A DNA stretch of 64,000 bases. It comes from an uncultured Bacteroidota bacterium. GTDB lineage: Bacteria > Bacteroidota > Bacteroidia > Flavobacteriales > Flavobacteriaceae. Each line of letters opens with the position of its first letter. Position 1 is the stretch's first letter. The stretch covers positions 37,840 to 101,839 of the forward strand of contig CABWZL010000001.1 in assembly GCA_902509805.1 (NCBI GenBank), read 5' to 3'. A program made the position numbers and the translations under genes. This document shows positions 26,846 to 36,360 of this stretch, in pieces. Below the pieces are notes generated by a model. That model saw only the letters and a list, made by a program, of their open reading frames with translations. It made no database searches and was not told the origin of the DNA.

Positions 26846-29241
26846 TGAAAAAAATAATACTTCTTTTTACATTTTTAGCATTATTAAATTCTTGTTCCGG
26901 CATAAATAATAAAGATATTTCATCTTTAAACTTTCTTCCTCTTGATTCCGAATTAATATTGAATATTAATGATCTAATTAATACCAAAGAAATTTTATCA
27001 AAGAATAAAAATTTGAGTAGTATTTCATTTTCAAAAAGTAAAGTGTTGGATGAGCTTAATTCATTATCTAATGAGTATTCAAATAATTCAGGATTACTAT
27101 CACTAACATCTTTTGGAAAAAACCAAACTGCTTATACATACATAAGAAAAGTAAATTTTCAAGATTCTATATCTAAAACTGATTTAATCAAAGGGGAATA
27201 TCAGAACAATAAAATCTTTATAGATACTTCTAACACAAAAAAAATTTACAAGACAATTTTAGGCAACTATATTATTAGTTCCACTGAAGATATAATTCTC
27301 GAAAATATTATCAGAGATTCTGATTTAACTAATCCAAAAATAGATTCTGATTTTCTCAAAATAATAAAAGGTACCGACTCAAATGATCCATTTAATATTT
27401 TTATAAATTCAAAAAACTCAAAATTATTATTAAATAACTTAAGTAATCTTTCATTTTTTCCAGACCTAAATAATTCATGGATTAGCTATGACTTTAAATA
27501 CTCACTTGAAGAAATTAAGATGATTGGTGCAACTAGAATTAATGATTCTATCAATAGTAAAATATCCATTTTAAGAAATATTCCTCCATCGGAAGTTAAA
27601 TCAGATAAAATAATTCCAAATTCTTTTTCCTCATTTTTTTCATTTACAATTTCTGATTCAGAAAGATTTATTTTCAATTTCAAAAACTATTTAAAAGCAG
27701 AGGATTTATCATCTGAGAATATAAATTTTGATTCCTTAAATCTAATTGATGAAATAATTTTTGTTGAGGATCAAGAAAAATTTTTAATTCTAGGAATTTC
27801 AAATATAGAACAACTTGAAAGCTACTTTGAATTAAATGAAATTGAAAATATAAAAAATATAAAAAAAATCAACCTAGGTTTAGATCTGAAAACTCTTATT
27901 AATAATTTTGACCAGGAAATATCACCTGTCTATGCTACTTTAATAGATAATTCATTAGTAATTACTCAATCAGTATCTCAGATTAAGAAAATAATTAATT
28001 CAAAAGCAATAAAAGATAATTTGAGTTCTAACTCCAAATATTTAAACTATAAAAATCAAAAATCAAAAAAGAATTCATTTTTTTGGGTTAATAATAACTC
28101 CAATAGCCTGGATTCAAACAATTATCCTTTTATTGGATTTAGTGGAGTAATTAATGAAAATATTGCACTTTTAGATTTTGATTATTCTAAATTAAATCAA
28201 TCAAAAGAAACTAATGATATCTATACAGAGTTTTTTCTAACATTTGACAATGAAATAATTTCTAATCCAATTTGGTTGAAAAATCATATTAATAATCAAT
28301 ATGATTTCACATTTCAGGATAGTGAAAACTATCTATTTTATTATTCAAATAAAGGTAATCAATATTGGAAGAAAAAAATTCCAAAAAAAATAATTGGTGA
28401 TATTAAGCAAATTGATATATATAAAAATGGTAGACTTCAGATAATCTTTAGAACTGAAGATAGATTATATGTTTTAGATCGAAATGGCAATGAAGTTAAG
28501 GAATTAAGTTTTGAGATTGATTCTGGAGAAAATAATATCCCAATTTCAATTTTTGATTACGAGAAAAATAGAAATTACAGATTCTTGGTGACTAATGATA
28601 ACAAGATTGAAATGTTTGATTCAAGAGGGGGAAAAGTTAGTGGCTTTAAACCAAATACTTTTGAATCAAGTATAATAAAAAGTCCAGTTCATATAAGAAT
28701 AGATGGAAAAGATTTTATTATAGTTCAATTAGAAAATGGAGAGTTAAAAATTTTAGACCGAAGAGGTAGAGATAGAATAGATATTGATGAAAAAATTCAA
28801 TTTAATGAAAACTCTATATACTCTTACATGAAAACTTTTACTACAACAGATAATCAGGGTAATTTAATTCAAGTTGATTTGGATGGAAAATTATCAAAGA
28901 AAAACTTAAACATATCAAATGATAATTTAATTGATATAAAAAATAATAACTTGGTTTTTATAAGTGAAAACATATTATCTATTAAAGGAATAAATATTAA
29001 TCTTCCTTTTGGAAGATATTCAAAACCTAAAATATTTAATGATTCCTCAAGAATGTTGATTGGAATTTCTGATTTTAGTGAAAATAATATTTATTTATAT
29101 GAAGATAATGGGGAATTAATAAAGGGATTTCCTTTAAAAGGAAATTCAATAATTGATATAAGGGATTCTGACAATGATGGAAAGATTGAAGTTCTTACTA
29201 GACTTGACAACTATTCTATAGTTTCATATGAATTGAATTAG
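26845..29241 (+). CDS. Large lipoprotein with C-terminal propeller-like repeats, unknown
   Basis: A 798-residue lipoprotein with a signal ending at Cys17 (LALLNSC). I do not recognise a named family with confidence. Residues about 25-430 look like a repeated alpha/beta region of the DUF3352 kind. From about 480 onward short strand-turn motifs recur: RLYVLDRNGNEV near 536, KIEMFDSRGGKV near 586, ELKILDRRGRDR near 632 and NIYLYEDNGELIKGF near 747. This is the pattern of an incomplete beta-propeller with PQQ/FG-GAP-like blades, and it ends with DSDNDGKIEVLTR. It is probably surface or periplasmic. It is coupled to rnhB by a one-base overlap and overlaps convergent lipB by 4 bases. Confidence 0.7.
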   Translation: MKKIILLFTFLALLNSCSGINNKDISSLNFLPLDSELILNINDLINTKEILSKNKNLSSISFSKSKVLDELNSLSNEYSNNSGLLSLTSFGKNQTAYTYIRKVNFQDSISKTDLIKGEYQNNKIFIDTSNTKKIYKTILGNYIISSTEDIILENIIRDSDLTNPKIDSDFLKIIKGTDSNDPFNIFINSKNSKLLLNNLSNLSFFPDLNNSWISYDFKYSLEEIKMIGATRINDSINSKISILRNIPPSEVKSDKIIPNSFSSFFSFTISDSERFIFNFKNYLKAEDLSSENINFDSLNLIDEIIFVEDQEKFLILGISNIEQLESYFELNEIENIKNIKKINLGLDLKTLINNFDQEISPVYATLIDNSLVITQSVSQIKKIINSKAIKDNLSSNSKYLNYKNQKSKKNSFFWVNNNSNSLDSNNYPFIGFSGVINENIALLDFDYSKLNQSKETNDIYTEFFLTFDNEIISNPIWLKNHINNQYDFTFQDSENYLFYYSNKGNQYWKKKIPKKIIGDIKQIDIYKNGRLQIIFRTEDRLYVLDRNGNEVKELSFEIDSGENNIPISIFDYEKNRNYRFLVTNDNKIEMFDSRGGKVSGFKPNTFESSIIKSPVHIRIDGKDFIIVQLENGELKILDRRGRDRIDIDEKIQFNENSIYSYMKTFTTTDNQGNLIQVDLDGKLSKKNLNISNDNLIDIKNNNLVFISENILSIKGININLPFGRYSKPKIFNDSSRMLIGISDFSENNIYLYEDNGELIKGFPLKGNSIIDIRDSDNDGKIEVLTRLDNYSIVSYELN

Positions 29242-29945
29242 TTTTCAAAAACTAATTCAGCACTAAAAGATTCAGCAAAATTTTTATATAATATTTTTTT
29301 AATTTGATTCATTTCAATATTACTGTTTTTTAATTCTGATACAGATGTCACTCCCTTATCCTTTATTCCACACGGAATAATATTTTTGAAATAATTTAGT
29401 TCAGGGTTTATATTGAATGAAAATCCATGCATAGTAACCCATCTGCTAGCTCTTATTCCAAATGCACATACTTTTTTGGATAATCCATTATTGTCTTTAA
29501 CCCAAACACCAGTTTCCCCCTTAATAGTGAAGCCTTTTAAATCATATGATTTAAGTGTATTAATAATTACTTCTTCAAGTTTTCTCAAGTATAAATTAAT
29601 ATCAGTGAAAAAATTATCAAGATCAATAATTGGATAACCCATTATTTGTCCAGGTCCATGATATGTTATATCTCCACCTCTGTTAATTTTATAAAACTCA
29701 ATACCTTCTGTTTTCATCTCGTTATCATTCAATAGCAAATTTGAAATATCTCCACTTTTTCCAATTGTATATACAGGGTTGTGTTCAGTAATAATTAGAA
29801 AGTTATCAGTCTCCAATTTACTCTCACTTGATCTATTTTTAATTTTTTGATCTATAGTTTTTTTAAAAATTTTCTCCTGGTATTGCCAAGCATCTGAAAA
29901 TGAAGATTTTCCAATATCTCTTAAAATGATTTTTTTATTTTTCAT
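29238..29945 (-). CDS. lipB: Octanoyl-[ACP]:protein N-octanoyltransferase LipB
   Basis: A 235-residue LipB that transfers octanoate from ACP to lipoyl-domain lysines of 2-oxoacid dehydrogenases and the glycine cleavage H protein. RGGDITYHGPGQ (89-100) is the family signature; Lys158 (KVCAFGIR) and the nucleophile Cys192 (IIPCGI) are present. Length is normal. A TATATTTG box sits at 29954-29961, just upstream of the start, giving a very short leader. The 3' end overlaps the convergent lipoprotein gene. Confidence 0.95.
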   Translation of the reverse strand: MKNKKIILRDIGKSSFSDAWQYQEKIFKKTIDQKIKNRSSESKLETDNFLIITEHNPVYTIGKSGDISNLLLNDNEMKTEGIEFYKINRGGDITYHGPGQIMGYPIIDLDNFFTDINLYLRKLEEVIINTLKSYDLKGFTIKGETGVWVKDNNGLSKKVCAFGIRASRWVTMHGFSFNINPELNYFKNIIPCGIKDKGVTSVSELKNSNIEMNQIKKILYKNFAESFSAELVFEN

Positions 29946-29953
29946 TTATAAAT

Positions 29954-29961
29954 CAAATATA
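29954..29961 (-). promoter_or_regulatory. Putative -7 element of the lipB promoter
   Basis: On the minus strand the sequence reads TATATTTG, an exact match to the Bacteroidota -7 consensus TAnnTTTG. It lies 8 bases upstream of the lipB ATG, which would give a leader of only a few bases. No TTG at the expected -33 distance was found. Confidence 0.4.
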
Positions 29962-30000
29962 GAAATTTGTACTTCAATGATTGTTTTTTAAAACTTATCT

Positions 30001-31701
30001 TTGAACAAACATTTACAAGTGACTGAGCAAGAAAAAATTCGTAGAGAAAAACTTGAAGAGTTAATAAAACTTGGAATAAATCCATACCCTGCAGAATTAT
30101 TCCCTGTAAATAACTTTTCATCAGAATTAATTGAAAATTTTGATGATAAAAAACAAGTAATTATTGCTGGAAGAATAATGTCACGAAGAATTCAAGGAAA
30201 TGCTTCTTTTGCTGAAATTCAGGATAGTAAAGGTAGAATTCAAGTTTACTTTAATAGAGATGAGATCTGTCTAGGCGAGGATAAAACGAAGTATAATACT
30301 GTATATAAAAAACTACTTGATATAGGTGATATTATTGGAGTTGAAGGGAATATGTTTAAAACAAAAGTTGGTGAGGTTACAGTGCTAGTAAAAGACTTTA
30401 AAATACTTAATAAGTCTCTTAGACCTCTTCCTCTTCCAAAGGTTGATTCAGAGGGTAATGAGTATGATAGTTTTACCGATGTAGAGCAAAGATATAGACA
30501 AAGGTACGTCGATTTAATTGTTAATTCTCATGTAAAAGAAACCTTCATAAAGAGAACAAAGATTATGAATACTATTAGAGGTTTCTTAAATGATAAATCC
30601 TATTTAGAGGTTGAAACTCCAGTTTTACAACCTATTCCAGGTGGTGCTACTGCACGTCCATTTGTAACCCATCATAACGCGTTAGATATACCTCTATATT
30701 TAAGAATCTCGGATGAATTATTTCTTAAAAAATTAATTGTTGGAGGTTTTGAAGCTGTATATGAATTTTCAAGAGATTTTAGAAATGAAGGTATGGATAA
30801 GAATCATAATCCAGAATTTACAATACTTGAACTATACGTTGCCTACAAAGATTATTTCTGGATGATGGAATTAACTGAATCACTTATTGAAAAAGTATGT
30901 CTAGATATTCATAATAAAACAGAAATTCAATTTGACTCTAATTCAATAGATTTCAAAGCTCCATATGAAAGACTCTCTATAATTGATGCTATATTGAAGT
31001 TTACTGGTTATGATATTTCAGATATGAATGAAACTGAATTAAGAAAGATTTGTGATGAAATGTCAATTGAAGTAGATGATAGCATGGGAGAAGGCAAACT
31101 TATTGATGCAATTTTTGGAGATAAGTGTGAAAAAAACTTTATAAACCCAACATTTATTACTGATTACCCAAAATCGATGAGTCCATTAACTAAAGAGCAT
31201 AGATCAAACCCCAAGCTTACAGAAAGATTTGAACTCTTTGTAAATGGAATGGAAATTGCTAATGCTTATTCTGAGCTTAATGATCCTATTGATCAGTTAA
31301 AGAGATTTGAGGGTCAACTAGAATTAAGCAAAAAAGGTGACGATGAAGCAATGTTTATTGATATGGATTTCATTAAATCATTGGAATATGGTATGCCTCC
31401 AACATCTGGAATTGGAATTGGAATTGACAGATTAGTTATGTTGATGACTAACAAAACCTCAATTCAAGAAGTTTTATTTTTTCCTCAAATGAAACCTATT
31501 AAGGAAGCTCCTCAGATTTCCAATGATGCTAAACTATTTCTTGATAAACTTATGAAGAATGGTGAATGCAAGCTAAGTGATTTTAAATCTGAGTTTGATT
31601 TTTCAAATAAAAAATGGGATAAGATTACAAAAGAATTAAGAGGTAAAGAGTTAATTTCTGTATATAAAGACGGAGAAACTTTATTCATCAAACCTAGTTA
31701 G
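30001..31701 (+). CDS. lysS: Lysyl-tRNA synthetase, class II
   Basis: A 566-residue class II LysRS. The OB-fold anticodon domain covers about 55-150 (IIAGRIMSRRIQGNASFAEIQD begins it, with later blocks). Class II motif 2 is visible as FRNEGMDKNHNPEF (about 260-273) and motif 3 as GIGIGIDRLVML (about 471-482). The C-terminus runs some 70 residues past motif 3, longer than the E. coli enzyme. The start is TTG at 30001: an in-frame TAA lies 10 bases upstream and no ATG precedes the conserved TEQEKIRREKLEEL block. The 3' end overlaps the convergent glucosaminidase gene by 21 bases. Confidence 0.94.
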   Translation: MNKHLQVTEQEKIRREKLEELIKLGINPYPAELFPVNNFSSELIENFDDKKQVIIAGRIMSRRIQGNASFAEIQDSKGRIQVYFNRDEICLGEDKTKYNTVYKKLLDIGDIIGVEGNMFKTKVGEVTVLVKDFKILNKSLRPLPLPKVDSEGNEYDSFTDVEQRYRQRYVDLIVNSHVKETFIKRTKIMNTIRGFLNDKSYLEVETPVLQPIPGGATARPFVTHHNALDIPLYLRISDELFLKKLIVGGFEAVYEFSRDFRNEGMDKNHNPEFTILELYVAYKDYFWMMELTESLIEKVCLDIHNKTEIQFDSNSIDFKAPYERLSIIDAILKFTGYDISDMNETELRKICDEMSIEVDDSMGEGKLIDAIFGDKCEKNFINPTFITDYPKSMSPLTKEHRSNPKLTERFELFVNGMEIANAYSELNDPIDQLKRFEGQLELSKKGDDEAMFIDMDFIKSLEYGMPPTSGIGIGIDRLVMLMTNKTSIQEVLFFPQMKPIKEAPQISNDAKLFLDKLMKNGECKLSDFKSEFDFSNKKWDKITKELRGKELISVYKDGETLFIKPS

Positions 31702-32205
31702 ATTAAATCTTTCAATTAAACTTATTAGTTTATCAGCATATTTTGGATCTGTTGCATAACCTGCAGCTTTAAGACCAACTGCCCATCCTTTATAATCTTT
31801 TCTATTAAGAGCAAACAAGTTACTATATCTATCTCTATCTACTAGAAATAACGAATGATCACGATAAGATCTAAGTGGATTTTTATAAGATCTAAAACAT
31901 TCACCTTTTTCATCGTCATCATGAGTTATTGATTTTCCTTTCCATTCTTTATGACATTTAATACCAAAATGATTATTTGCCTTTTTAGCTAAGGTTCCCT
32001 CTCCATATCCAGACTCTAATATTCCTTGAGCTAGAGTTATACTTGCTGGAATTTTAAAGAACCTCATATTTTTGGTAGCTGCAGGAGCATATTTTTTAAC
32101 ATAAAAATTTATTTTTTGTTCAACTGTATTATTTACATCTGAGATTGTTTTTAGTGAAGAACAGGATGATGTAAAAATGATTATTAATACAAATATTTTT
32201 TTCAT
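31681..32205 (-). CDS. Glucosaminidase-domain lipoprotein (peptidoglycan hydrolase)
   Basis: A 174-residue lipoprotein. The longer frame has an unlikely hydrophobic 20-residue extension; the ATG at 32203-32205 gives a clean signal (KKIFVLIIIFTSSCSS) and fits the neighbouring gene. The domain (about 35-170) is the FlgJ/Bax-type glucosaminidase fold: ITLAQGILESGYGEGTLAKKANNHFGIKCH is its core, holding the catalytic Glu in ILESGYG, and RSYRDHSLFL and YAT-DPKYADKLISLIE complete it. It should trim glycan strands at the cell wall. It is divergent from a DUF4136 lipoprotein with only 13 bases between start codons. Confidence 0.88.
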   Translation of the reverse strand: MKKIFVLIIIFTSSCSSLKTISDVNNTVEQKINFYVKKYAPAATKNMRFFKIPASITLAQGILESGYGEGTLAKKANNHFGIKCHKEWKGKSITHDDDEKGECFRSYKNPLRSYRDHSLFLVDRDRYSNLFALNRKDYKGWAVGLKAAGYATDPKYADKLISLIERFNLTRFDE

Positions 32206-32218
32206 AACTTTATTACAA

Positions 32219-32749
32219 ATGAAAATTATAAAAAAATACTCCTCATTAAAAATAATGTTATTCACAATAATGTTTGTCTTTCAATCATGTGGAGTTTATG
32301 TACAATATGATTATGACTCTGATGTAAATTTTAGCAATTATAACACCTATTCTTTTTATCAACCAGATATTGATAAAGTTGAAATATCTGATTTAGATAA
32401 GAAGAGAATTCTAAAGTCTCTAGATCTAGGACTTAAAACAAAAGGGCTAGAAAGATCAAATTCACCTGATTTGCTTGTTACATTTGAAACAAAATCAAAA
32501 GAAAGAGTTTATGTGAACAACTATCTTCCATATGGATGGTACCCTTTTTCATATAATTATCCCTATTCTTCCGGATATTCAAGAGTTCAGGGTACACTCT
32601 ACGTAAGTCTTATAGATAGTAAAAATCAACAACTTGTTTGGCAGGGAAAAGGTGTGGGAGTTTTAAATGAGTACTCGAATGACAGAGACAAAATGGTTAA
32701 TGATTTTGTAGTGAAAATACTTGAGAAGTATCCGCCTAAAGCTGAGTAA
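32219..32749 (+). CDS. DUF4136 lipoprotein
   Basis: A 176-residue lipoprotein with a signal ending at a Cys near residue 23 (FVFQSCG). The body matches the DUF4136 pattern: an opening strand with YDYDSDVNFSNYNTYSF, a middle GLKTKGLERSNSPDLLVTF segment and a late SLIDSKNQQLVWQGKG strand followed by a helix ending near the C-terminus. Function is unknown. I take the ATG at 32219 rather than 14 codons upstream because the signal peptide then starts normally and the gene does not run into its divergent neighbour. It overlaps convergent alaS by 14 bases. Confidence 0.85.
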   Translation: MKIIKKYSSLKIMLFTIMFVFQSCGVYVQYDYDSDVNFSNYNTYSFYQPDIDKVEISDLDKKRILKSLDLGLKTKGLERSNSPDLLVTFETKSKERVYVNNYLPYGWYPFSYNYPYSSGYSRVQGTLYVSLIDSKNQQLVWQGKGVGVLNEYSNDRDKMVNDFVVKILEKYPPKAE

Positions 32750-35318
32750 TTATTTTCTTAGACTTTAATATAACTTGATCTATTCCATTTTTGTTTGTTC
32801 CTCCTCCTGTTGCAAAAAAAGGTTGACCTCCTCCACTTCCATTAATTAAAGGTGATAACTCTCTAATTATTTTAGAAGCATTTAATTCTTTTTCTTCTAT
32901 TAAGTTCTTTGAAATAAAACATGATATAAATACTTTTTCGTCAGATTTAGAAATGAGAATTAGAAATAAGTTTTCAAATTTATCAGATAAGATAAAACAG
33001 AGTTCTTTGATTGATTTGGGGTCTAAATCAATTTCACCAATAAAATTATTAATGTCATTTTGGTTGGAAATATTTTTTATTAAATCGTCTTTGATTGATT
33101 GGATCTTAATTTTATTTTGTGATTCTAGCTCTTTTTTAAGAAGTTTTTTTTCATTTTCAGTGTCTGCCTTTTCCTTAAGTGCTTTTTGTTTAAGATTTTC
33201 AGCAATTATAACCTCTTCATTTGTAGTAGCGACAATTCTTCTTATTCCAAATGCTTGTGATCCTTCTGATATTATTTTAAACGAGGATATATCACCTGTA
33301 TTTTTAACATGAGTTCCACCACATAATTCATATGAATCATTAAATTTTATTGTTCTCACCTTATCTTCATACTTTTCTGTAAATAGACCGATAGCTCCAT
33401 TTTTAATTGCTATTTGATAGTCTTCTTCCCTGTTCTCGATAATATCAATAGACTGGTTGATTTTTTTATTCACAAAGTCGGTTATATTAACAAGTTCCAG
33501 ATCAGATATTTTATTCTGATGAGAAAAGTCAAACCTGAACATTTTATCAGAAATCATAGATCCTCTCTGTTCCACATGTTTACCTAGTATGTTTCTCAAT
33601 GCTTGATGTAAAAGATGGGTAGATGTATGATTTGATTCAATTAAAGATCTTCTGTTTTTATCAATTTTAAGCTTTAATAGAGATTGAATATCATCAGGTA
33701 GTTCAGTCGTTTCATGTATTATTTCTCCAGTATCTTTAAAAGTATTTTTTATTTTAATCTTACTGTCTCCTGAAATGATATGTCCAATATCACCTATTTG
33801 CCCACCACCTTCTGGATAAAAAGATGTTTTATCTGTCACTATGTGAAAACTAATATTGTTTTGGTCAGTTTTACTTTCTCTATACTTAATAATTTTTCCA
33901 TCAATTTCACTCATATCGTATCCAAAAAACATGCTACTTGATGATTTATTGTCAATAATAATCCAGTCAGATACTTCTTCGTTTTTAATTGACTTAGATC
34001 TATTTTTTTGAGCTTTCATATTTTCATTAAAGCCATCAAAATCAACTTTGAAATTATTTTCTACAGCTATTAACGACGTTAAATCAATTGGAAATCCAAA
34101 AGTGTCATAAAGTTTAAATGCAATATCTCCTTTAATTATTTTATCAGATGGATTTGAATTAATTAACTCATTAATTAAACTTAGTCCTTGATTTAAGGTC
34201 TTTAAAAATCCATTTTCTTCATCTTTAATTATAGATTCAATATAACTTTGTTGAGTTTTTAAACTTGGATATACATCATAATATTTATTTGAAACTTTTT
34301 CAACTAGTTTATACAAAAAAGGTTCTTTTATATCAAGATTTGTATATCCATACCTTGTAGCTCTTCTAAGTATTCTTCTAATTACGTATCCAGAACCTGT
34401 GTTACTTGGAACTTGTCCATCTAAAATAGTAAAGATTATAGCTCTTAAATGATCTGAAATAACTCTTATACCTATATCAATAGCTTCATCACCTCCTAAA
34501 TATTTCTTGTCAGAAATATTTTCAATTTCTTTAATTATATCTGTAAAAAAATCAGTTTCATATGTTGATTTTTTTCCTTGAAGAGCCATACATAGTCTCT
34601 CAAGACCCATTCCAGTATCAACATATTGTTTGTCTAATTTTTTGAGTGTTCCATCTTTCTTCCTATCATACTGAATGAAAACTAAATTCCATATCTCAAC
34701 AACTTGAGGATGATCTTTATTTACAAGATCTGCTCCATTAATTTTTTTCTTATCTGAAGCTGATCTTAAATCAACATGGATTTCAGAACATGGACCACAT
34801 GGACCTGTATCACCCATTTCCCAGAAATTATCTTTTTTATTTCCATTTATAATCTTATCCTTAGAAAAATATTTTTTCCATTCATCAAAAGTTTCTTTAT
34901 CAAACTGTGTATTATCATCTTCTGAGCCTTCAAATACTGAAACATATAAATCTTCTTTATCTATTCCATATACATTTGTTATTAAATCAAATGACCATTC
35001 AATAATTTCTTTTTTAAAGTAATCTCCAAAACTCCAATTACCAAGCATTTCAAAAAAAGTATGATGATAAGTGTCAACGCCAACTTCTTCAAGGTCATTA
35101 TGCTTTCCTGAAACTCTTAAACATTTTTGAGAATTTGCAACTCTAGAAAATTTTGGATTCTGATCCCCTGTGAATATGTTTCTAAACTGATTCATCCCAG
35201 CATTAGTGAACATTAAGTTTTTATCTGTCTTATTTATAACAGATGCTGAGGGGATTATCTCGTGTCCTTTGTCTTTGAAGTATTGAAAAAATTTTTCTCT
35301 GACAACGGATGAATTCAT
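32736..35318 (-). CDS. alaS: Alanyl-tRNA synthetase
   Basis: An 860-residue AlaRS containing catalytic, tRNA-recognition, editing and C-terminal domains. Class II motifs include FTNAGMNQF near 37-45 and the GxGLER block DTGMGLERLCM near 230-240. The editing site has HTSTHLLHQ (about 560) and CGGTH (about 658). I start at the ATG at 35316-35318, which puts VREKFFQYFKDKGHE at the usual N-terminal position; the longer frame begins with a TTG nine codons upstream. Upstream is an 8-bp inverted repeat and then a divergent M23 peptidase gene. Confidence 0.95.
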   Translation of the reverse strand: MNSSVVREKFFQYFKDKGHEIIPSASVINKTDKNLMFTNAGMNQFRNIFTGDQNPKFSRVANSQKCLRVSGKHNDLEEVGVDTYHHTFFEMLGNWSFGDYFKKEIIEWSFDLITNVYGIDKEDLYVSVFEGSEDDNTQFDKETFDEWKKYFSKDKIINGNKKDNFWEMGDTGPCGPCSEIHVDLRSASDKKKINGADLVNKDHPQVVEIWNLVFIQYDRKKDGTLKKLDKQYVDTGMGLERLCMALQGKKSTYETDFFTDIIKEIENISDKKYLGGDEAIDIGIRVISDHLRAIIFTILDGQVPSNTGSGYVIRRILRRATRYGYTNLDIKEPFLYKLVEKVSNKYYDVYPSLKTQQSYIESIIKDEENGFLKTLNQGLSLINELINSNPSDKIIKGDIAFKLYDTFGFPIDLTSLIAVENNFKVDFDGFNENMKAQKNRSKSIKNEEVSDWIIIDNKSSSSMFFGYDMSEIDGKIIKYRESKTDQNNISFHIVTDKTSFYPEGGGQIGDIGHIISGDSKIKIKNTFKDTGEIIHETTELPDDIQSLLKLKIDKNRRSLIESNHTSTHLLHQALRNILGKHVEQRGSMISDKMFRFDFSHQNKISDLELVNITDFVNKKINQSIDIIENREEDYQIAIKNGAIGLFTEKYEDKVRTIKFNDSYELCGGTHVKNTGDISSFKIISEGSQAFGIRRIVATTNEEVIIAENLKQKALKEKADTENEKKLLKKELESQNKIKIQSIKDDLIKNISNQNDINNFIGEIDLDPKSIKELCFILSDKFENLFLILISKSDEKVFISCFISKNLIEEKELNASKIIRELSPLINGSGGGQPFFATGGGTNKNGIDQVILKSKKIITQL

Positions 35319-35332
35319 TTTTTTTATATTTG

Positions 35333-35351
35333 TAATGGTTTTCAACCATTA
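35333..35351. promoter_or_regulatory. Inverted repeat between alaS and the M23 peptidase gene
   Basis: Two 8-base arms (TAATGGTT / AACCATTA) are separated by TTC. The repeat lies 15 bases upstream of the alaS start and 28 bases upstream of the divergent peptidase gene, where an operator could control either. On RNA it would form a small hairpin in the alaS leader; there is no T run, so it is not a terminator. Confidence 0.4.
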
Positions 35352-35379
35352 AAACGTTGAAATTACAACAAATTGATCT

Positions 35380-36357
35380 ATGTCCAAAAATAAATATTAT
35401 TTTGATTCTGAGAATTTAGAGTTTGTTCCAATTAAAAGAACTTTTGCTCAACGTATTTACAGACTTTCTTTGTTTTTAATAAGTTCAGTTATAATTGGTT
35501 CATTTATAACAATTATTCTTTTAAATACTGACTTTATAGATACTCCAAAAGAACTTGTTCAGGCAAGAGAGATTGATAATTATGAATTACAACTTAGAGT
35601 TTTGAATAAAAAATTAGATCAAGTTGAATCTACTCTAGCAAATATTGAGGAAAGAGACAATAGTCTTTATAGAGTTTATTTCGAAGCTAGTCCAATTCCA
35701 GAAGAACAAAGAAAAGCTGGTTTTGGAGGAATTAATAGATATGATTATCTGGAAGGGTATGAAAGTTCAGACCTTATAGTTAATACTTCTGAAAGGGTTG
35801 ATATTTTAACTAAAGAATTAGTGATTCAATCTAAATCTCTTGATGAAATTGAATTATTAGCAAAAAATAAAGAATCATTATTAACGTCTATCCCTACAAT
35901 TCAGCCAATTAATAATAAAGATTTGAAAAGAATGGCTTCAGGTTATGGCTATAGAATTGATCCTTTTACAAAAAGAAGAACAATGCATTCAGGAATGGAC
36001 TTTTCTGCTAAAACAGGTACTCCAATTTACGCAACTGGTGACGGTAGAATATCTAGAGCTGATAATAGAGCCGTAGGTTTTGGAAATCATGTAAGAATTG
36101 ATCATGGGTTTGGATACGTAAGTATTTATGCTCACATGAGTAAAATTGAAGTTAGAAGAGGAAATAAAGTTAAAAGAGGAGATCTTATAGGTTATGTCGG
36201 TAATACAGGTAGGTCTGTTGCCCCCCATCTTCATTATGAAATTGTTAAAGATGGAAGAAAAATAAATCCAATTAACTTCTATACTGGTAGTTTATCTCCA
36301 CTTGAATTTGAGAAATTAGTAAACCAAGCATCACAGGAGAATCAATCTCTTGATTAG
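35380..36357 (+). CDS. M23 family metallopeptidase
   Basis: A 325-residue envelope peptidase. A membrane segment at about 28-50 anchors it, a coiled-coil stretch follows (about 60-110), and the LytM domain covers about 188-295. Zinc ligands are His203 and Asp207 (HSGMD) and His285 in HLHYE; His252 (AHMS) is the conserved active-site His. The full set means it should be catalytically active, unlike EnvC-type degenerate forms. It would cut peptide cross-bridges. It is followed 3 bases later by the MerR-type regulator gene, a common Bacteroidota arrangement. Confidence 0.92.
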   Translation: MSKNKYYFDSENLEFVPIKRTFAQRIYRLSLFLISSVIIGSFITIILLNTDFIDTPKELVQAREIDNYELQLRVLNKKLDQVESTLANIEERDNSLYRVYFEASPIPEEQRKAGFGGINRYDYLEGYESSDLIVNTSERVDILTKELVIQSKSLDEIELLAKNKESLLTSIPTIQPINNKDLKRMASGYGYRIDPFTKRRTMHSGMDFSAKTGTPIYATGDGRISRADNRAVGFGNHVRIDHGFGYVSIYAHMSKIEVRRGNKVKRGDLIGYVGNTGRSVAPHLHYEIVKDGRKINPINFYTGSLSPLEFEKLVNQASQENQSLD

Positions 36358-36360
36358 AAT

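Noticed and set aside
31681..32265. Longer start for the glucosaminidase gene
   Set aside because: The extra 20 residues precede a complete lipoprotein signal and would overlap the divergent gene.
32953..33312. 119-codon plus-strand frame inside alaS
   Set aside because: It is antisense to the conserved editing and C-terminal region of alaS; its composition follows from the opposite strand.
32736..35345. TTG start nine codons upstream for alaS
   Set aside because: The ATG at 35318 puts the conserved N-terminus at the usual distance; the longer form begins inside the inverted repeat.
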